Positions 12,609-15,980 of a DNA stretch of 15,980 nucleotides are shown here, in pieces (positions within the stretch are counted from its first letter, which is position 1; the number at the start of each line of letters is the position of its first letter). The notes below the pieces were generated by a model. It worked only from the letters and a program-made list of their open reading frames with translations, was not told where the DNA came from and did not search any database. Location of the stretch: assembly GCA_002789275.1 (NCBI GenBank), contig PFSX01000029.1:1-15980 (forward strand), written 5' to 3'. The stretch is from Candidatus Huberarchaeum crystalense (GTDB lineage Archaea > Huberarchaeota > Huberarchaeia > Huberarchaeales > Huberarchaeaceae). Made by a program: the position numbers and the translations under genes.

Positions 12609-15389
12609 TTATAATCCTTCTGTGCTGCAAGGTGTTCCTATTATTGCTTGTTGTTGCTTCACTTCATCTACTTTAACAACAACATAATTTTGCGACGCCA
12701 AGTTTTGTGACTGGTTCATAACTTTAAAGATTTTTTTCTTACACTCATCAAACCCCCCACTACAAGGATTAATAGTTACATCTAACCCTGCGCAATAACC
12801 TTCTTCCTCTTCATCACCTTCTTCCTCTCCACCACCTTCTTCACAATATTTACCCCCTATATCGCATTCAATTGCTGTAGAAGGATTATTCACAAATGGC
12901 GCGCTAATAGAAATAGTGCCTGAACCTGTTAAATTTGAAAATGCTGTATTAGCATTAGAATAACTAATACTTCCTGCTTGTGGATTTTCTAAATTGCCTG
13001 TATCCCATCTTTTAAAAGTCACGGTTTGACAAGACACACTATCTACACAATCTACTTTTGCAGGTGTAGGGGGTTCTATAGTAGAAACACTATAAGTAAA
13101 ATTATATTTTTCTTTTGCACTCTTTTCTGTTTCTTTATTAGCAGTACACAAATATTTTTGTTCAATCCTTCCAGGCAGACCCTTTTCATCTCCTGCAATA
13201 TAAGTTTTAATTGCAGTATAATTTTCAAAATGATTGCTGCTTACATCATCTCCTGCTAAAACACAAGTATAACACTTTTGGTTATCTCCAATACCTTCAC
13301 AATCCCACTTTATAATTATTGTTGTTGTTAGATCTGTAAATATTTCAACCCCTGCTGTATCCTTATTATAAAGAACAAATACTTTTTTGTCAACAGTTCC
13401 ATCTTTTACTTCTTCTTTTTTGTTTATCGCAATTTTCTTTACAACAAGTTCATCTTCATTTGTTTCTTTACAGTTAATTTCAACATACGGCCGGCCTGTA
13501 CCTGTTTTACCAGATCCTGTTCCACCATAAAGTTTTAATAGTTTTCTAACTATACCCCCATCTGTTGTATAGTCGCAGTAAAAATCACCATCTTTTTTTT
13601 TAATATTTAGTAATTTAGCTCTATCTTCAAATTTAACATCTTTACCAGTTTGTTTTATTAAATTGCAGGAAACAGATAATTTACAATAATCTGATTCTGG
13701 GTTTTTTATACAATCTGCTAAGTTAATTTCAGTTGTGTTTATGCAGTTCCCACCAAATAATTCATTTGTTTCTATATTAACGCAGTCCATACCTTCTTCT
13801 TCAGTATTAAGAACCCCTTTGCAAGCGTATTTTTTTTCAGATAGTTCTACCTGTGCTATATAATCATCACTACAATAACAATTAATATTATATGCCATTG
13901 GATCTAAAAGCATGCTTACATACTTTTTACAGTCTTCATCTTTTCCAATAGCCGAATCTAAGTTTTTTTCAAAGTTTTGCTCAATAAAAACATTTTGGTG
14001 CGCCATATAAGCAGAATATCCTGCTGCGCAAGCATCATGCGTTATTGCCTTTTTCGGAGGTTCGCATCCTGAAACTGCACTTACTATTGTATTAAATATA
14101 TCAAAATCTGATTGAAATTTTACTATGTCTGCTTGTAATTTTTCTCCTGATACTTCTACATTACACGAATGAAAAGATAAATTTACAACAGTTCCACAAT
14201 CATATGCTGCGTATTTGTAAAGCTCACTTCCTACACCCATTCGCACAACCCCTCCTGCTCCATATCCTGGTAAAAGGACTTTTCTTAATTTATAAGGATG
14301 AAGGTCTTTTCCTGTAAGTAAAACCCCCTCGTGCTTAAATATACCTGCCTCTCTAAATCCTCTGTCTTCAATCCTAAAAAGCAATTCTTTTTTTCCTCCT
14401 TTTACAGTATAACCATTTATTGCCTTTCCATAAAGACCTTTGCCGAGCAAAGCATCTCCTCTTAATTGTATACCTAATGCTTCCATCCCTTTTACAAATG
14501 TTGTGGGTTTGTTTAAGTTATAAACCACCTCTCTACCTCCTCCGCCCTCAAGAGATATATGCAACATATTCCCCTCATTCCCCTCTAATCTTGCTCCTTC
14601 TCTTCCTTTTACAATTTCTGTAAATACCTTGCTATTGGTTATAGTTTTAAGTTCCCTCCCTTGTTTAAAATAATGTAATCCTTTTGCTTCTGCTTTTGCT
14701 ATGTTTGATTTTAATCCAGATATAATATATTTATTTATAATTATTTCATTTATTAGTTTTTGTGTTGCTGGAACCTTTCCAACAGCAGAAGTAGCCCCAC
14801 CTTTGATGAATTTAGGAGTTAATTTTCCTATAACAGCAGATCCTCCGCGCGCAACAACACTCGCTGATTTTGTAATAACACTTATATGTAATATCTTCCC
14901 TATAAATTTTGCTCCAACGATTACTGGCTTAGCAACCCAACTAATAGGAACAAACCACATAGCAAGACTAATACCAACCATTGCAGGATCACAAGTCCAA
15001 CTACCATCTTCAATTTTGCCAAGCATAATTGTTGCTGAATCAGAGGAAATGGGCGCGCAATAATCACCCCGAGGAAGCTTGTCTTGGTAAAATATCGCGC
15101 AAACTGACGTTGTTCCATCATCTTTACTCATTCCAATATACACCTCACTTACTGTGTTTGGAAAATTGTATTGCTTATTCTGGGGTGGAAGCCCTGCAGC
15201 ATAACTACTGTGATGAAAACTACTGATGTCTGCTGCTAAATTATCTATTTTTTGAACAGCCACTATACCTTTCCAAAATATTAAAAAATTTGGCAGTACA
15301 ACAATAATAAGAAACAATGCCAACATAAATAATACTAATTTAAAAATACCTTCTATTGAAAAATCTAACCCTCCTTTCTTGTTTAGCAT
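12609..15389 (-). CDS. Large membrane-anchored, cysteine-rich surface protein, unknown
   Basis: This 926-residue protein starts MLNKKGGLDFSIEG, then has a hydrophobic stretch to about residue 37. That pattern, KKG before an acidic/polar residue and a membrane helix, resembles archaeal pilin-like (class III) signals common in DPANN surface proteins, though the glutamate is at an unusual spacing. A second hydrophobic part lies at about 135-170. Residues 170-390 are Gly/Lys-rich without cysteine. From about 395 to the end there are some 27 of its roughly 30 cysteines, many in C-x(1-8)-C pairs, suggesting disulfide-bonded extracellular domains. A pure Glu/Gly low-complexity run sits near 850-865, and a Pro/Thr-containing segment precedes it. 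I do not recognise a family. It is a candidate for cell-surface or host-contact function (inference). It is divergent from the coiled-coil gene. Confidence 0.8.
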   Translation of the reverse strand: MLNKKGGLDFSIEGIFKLVLFMLALFLIIVVLPNFLIFWKGIVAVQKIDNLAADISSFHHSSYAAGLPPQNKQYNFPNTVSEVYIGMSKDDGTTSVCAIFYQDKLPRGDYCAPISSDSATIMLGKIEDGSWTCDPAMVGISLAMWFVPISWVAKPVIVGAKFIGKILHISVITKSASVVARGGSAVIGKLTPKFIKGGATSAVGKVPATQKLINEIIINKYIISGLKSNIAKAEAKGLHYFKQGRELKTITNSKVFTEIVKGREGARLEGNEGNMLHISLEGGGGREVVYNLNKPTTFVKGMEALGIQLRGDALLGKGLYGKAINGYTVKGGKKELLFRIEDRGFREAGIFKHEGVLLTGKDLHPYKLRKVLLPGYGAGGVVRMGVGSELYKYAAYDCGTVVNLSFHSCNVEVSGEKLQADIVKFQSDFDIFNTIVSAVSGCEPPKKAITHDACAAGYSAYMAHQNVFIEQNFEKNLDSAIGKDEDCKKYVSMLLDPMAYNINCYCSDDYIAQVELSEKKYACKGVLNTEEEGMDCVNIETNELFGGNCINTTEINLADCIKNPESDYCKLSVSCNLIKQTGKDVKFEDRAKLLNIKKKDGDFYCDYTTDGGIVRKLLKLYGGTGSGKTGTGRPYVEINCKETNEDELVVKKIAINKKEEVKDGTVDKKVFVLYNKDTAGVEIFTDLTTTIIIKWDCEGIGDNQKCYTCVLAGDDVSSNHFENYTAIKTYIAGDEKGLPGRIEQKYLCTANKETEKSAKEKYNFTYSVSTIEPPTPAKVDCVDSVSCQTVTFKRWDTGNLENPQAGSISYSNANTAFSNLTGSGTISISAPFVNNPSTAIECDIGGKYCEEGGGEEEGDEEEEGYCAGLDVTINPCSGGFDECKKKIFKVMNQSQNLASQNYVVVKVDEVKQQQAIIGTPCSTEGL

Positions 15390-15394
15390 ATATT

Positions 15395-15410
15395 GTTTAG
15401 TATATTAAAC
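15395..15410. promoter_or_regulatory. Near-palindrome over the promoter of the large surface protein
   Basis: GTTTAGTATATTAAAC is a 16-base near-perfect inverted repeat (5-base arms GTTTA/TAAAC around a TATA-like centre). It starts six bases upstream of the minus-strand ATG at 15389 and overlaps where that gene's TATA element would be. It could be an operator, or simply an AT-rich promoter. Confidence 0.3.
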
Positions 15411-15426
15411 TCCTCATAATGCTTTA

Positions 15427-15435
15427 TTATAAAAT
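15427..15435 (+). promoter_or_regulatory. Probable TATA box for the coiled-coil protein gene
   Basis: TTATAAAAT is centred 24 bases before the ATG at 15455, the expected distance for leaderless transcription. This supports choosing that ATG rather than the upstream in-frame ATG at 15419, which lies before the box. Confidence 0.5.
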
Positions 15436-15454
15436 ATTGTTTTACAAATATTTT

Positions 15455-15889
15455 ATGGGGTTTGATTTGTTCAAAAAAGAAGAAAAAAAAGAAGACGAAA
15501 ATATTGCTTTATTTAGCAGACAAATTTCTGATGTGTCGCGGCGTTTGATGCTCTTAGAATCGCGCATAAAAGCCATAAGCGACAAGCAAAACGAATTAAG
15601 CAAAACTATATTTGAGCAAACTAATTCGCTTGAAAAACAGCTCGCTGTCTTAACTGAACAAGCAAAATCAAATAGATCAAAAACAAATATACTTGAGCAA
15701 AAACAAAATTATTTAGAAAAGTATCTTCATATTTTAGCGCCAAAAACTGATATGATGGTGCTGCGCGCAAAAATAAATCTACTCAATCCAATGTATTTAA
15801 TAAGCAAAGAAGAAATTAAAATGATGATAAATGAAAAGATAGCAAACCAAGAGAAAATAGACGCACATCAGCAAACAAAGAGCGAATAG
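15455..15889 (+). CDS. Coiled-coil protein (144 aa), unknown
   Basis: From the ATG at 15455 the product is 144 residues, starting MGFDLFKKEEKKEDENIALF. Residues about 25-90 show heptad spacing of Leu and Ile (QISDVSRRLMLLESRIKAIS and onward to LEQKQNYLEKYL), predicting a long parallel coiled coil. A short segment 'KTDMMVLRAKINLLNPMYLIS' and a final charged helix follow, and the tail is Gln/Lys-rich. There is no membrane span or enzyme motif. An earlier in-frame ATG exists at 15419, but its 12 codons cover the TATA box. The N-terminal 'MGFDLFKKEEKK' recalls small archaeal coiled-coil proteins of unknown role. It is divergent from the large surface protein, 65 bases apart, so they might share regulation. 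Confidence 0.7.
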   Translation: MGFDLFKKEEKKEDENIALFSRQISDVSRRLMLLESRIKAISDKQNELSKTIFEQTNSLEKQLAVLTEQAKSNRSKTNILEQKQNYLEKYLHILAPKTDMMVLRAKINLLNPMYLISKEEIKMMINEKIANQEKIDAHQQTKSE

Positions 15890-15928
15890 CCAACAAAACA
15901 ATGAGCAACAAATCAAAAGCTTTGACAA

Positions 15929-15939
15929 TTTTATAAATA
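15929..15939 (+). promoter_or_regulatory. Canonical archaeal TATA box near the right edge
   Basis: TTTTATAAATA is a near-consensus archaeal TATA element. Transcription would start near 15960. No start codon of an adequate reading frame is seen before the edge, so the gene or RNA it serves would begin beyond the window. Confidence 0.4.
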
Positions 15940-15980
15940 AAAACTATCTCAAAAACAACAATTATTAAACCAATAAATAA

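Noticed and set aside
15419..15454. Upstream ATG for the coiled-coil protein
   Set aside because: The extra 12 codons cover the TATA box, and the sequence there has no protein-like character.
15901..15936. 11-codon reading frame near the right edge
   Set aside because: It is too short, lacks the usual start context, and overlaps the TATA box of a probable downstream gene.
1..15980. tRNA, rRNA, C/D-box RNA or insertion sequence
   Set aside because: I saw no tRNA-like cloverleaf, rRNA stretch, paired C (RTGATGA) and D (CTGA) boxes outside coding sequence, transposase motif or terminal inverted repeats.

Overview
The window looks like part of the chromosome of an archaeon with a small, very AT-rich genome, most likely a DPANN lineage (Woesearchaeota or Pacearchaeota type). 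The gene set is archaeal: Pelota, prefoldin beta, archaeal-type DnaG, a Nop5/Nop56-58 family protein, an NMD3-like zinc protein, deoxyhypusine synthase, EndoQ and an RPA-like OB-fold protein. Genes are tightly packed, several overlap by a few bases, and nearly all start codons follow an A/T-only run with no Shine-Dalgarno sequence. The DPANN placement is inferred from small protein sizes and composition; I could not run a phylogeny.

Layout. Bases 1-314 (minus) hold the N-terminal part of a prefoldin beta subunit, cut by the window edge. Divergent from it are pelota (401-1420) and an EndoQ-type PHP endonuclease (1437-2714), probably one transcript. A 3 x 32 bp tandem repeat carrying TATA-like cores precedes a two-gene potassium uptake unit, trkH and trkA (2879-4943). 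A 39 bp tandem repeat starts at the trkA stop codon. It is followed by a region with a palindrome, an inverted repeat and a possible 29-codon ORF, then a 38-codon very basic peptide gene (5165-5281).

From 5334 to 8976 runs a dense information-processing cluster: dnaG, a short Nop5, an Era-like GTPase, a DUF2073 protein and an NMD3-like protein. A 50 bp tandem repeat covers the NMD3-like stop codon. Next come an OB-fold/winged-helix protein (9107-9868), two tiny membrane protein genes (70 and 43 codons), deoxyhypusine synthase (10398-11381) and malic enzyme (11455-12588). Convergent with malic enzyme is a 926-codon membrane-anchored, cysteine-rich, presumably extracellular protein (12609-15389, minus). 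Divergent from that is a 144-codon coiled-coil protein (15455-15889), and a good TATA box lies near the right edge.

How the genes fit together: pelota (ribosome rescue), deoxyhypusine synthase (eIF5A maturation), the Nop domain protein (RNA-guided rRNA modification), the NMD3-like protein, and by context the GTPase and DUF2073, all serve ribosomes and translation. DnaG, EndoQ and the OB-fold protein serve DNA or RNA metabolism. TrkH/TrkA handle potassium, and malic enzyme links C4 acids to pyruvate.

The most striking signals beyond the genes are: about 20 copies of GCGCGC in an otherwise AT-rich sequence; three unrelated short tandem repeats at gene ends or starts, two of which begin over a stop codon; a Nop5 lacking its fibrillarin-binding domain; and an acid-free 38-residue peptide encoded just ahead of dnaG.
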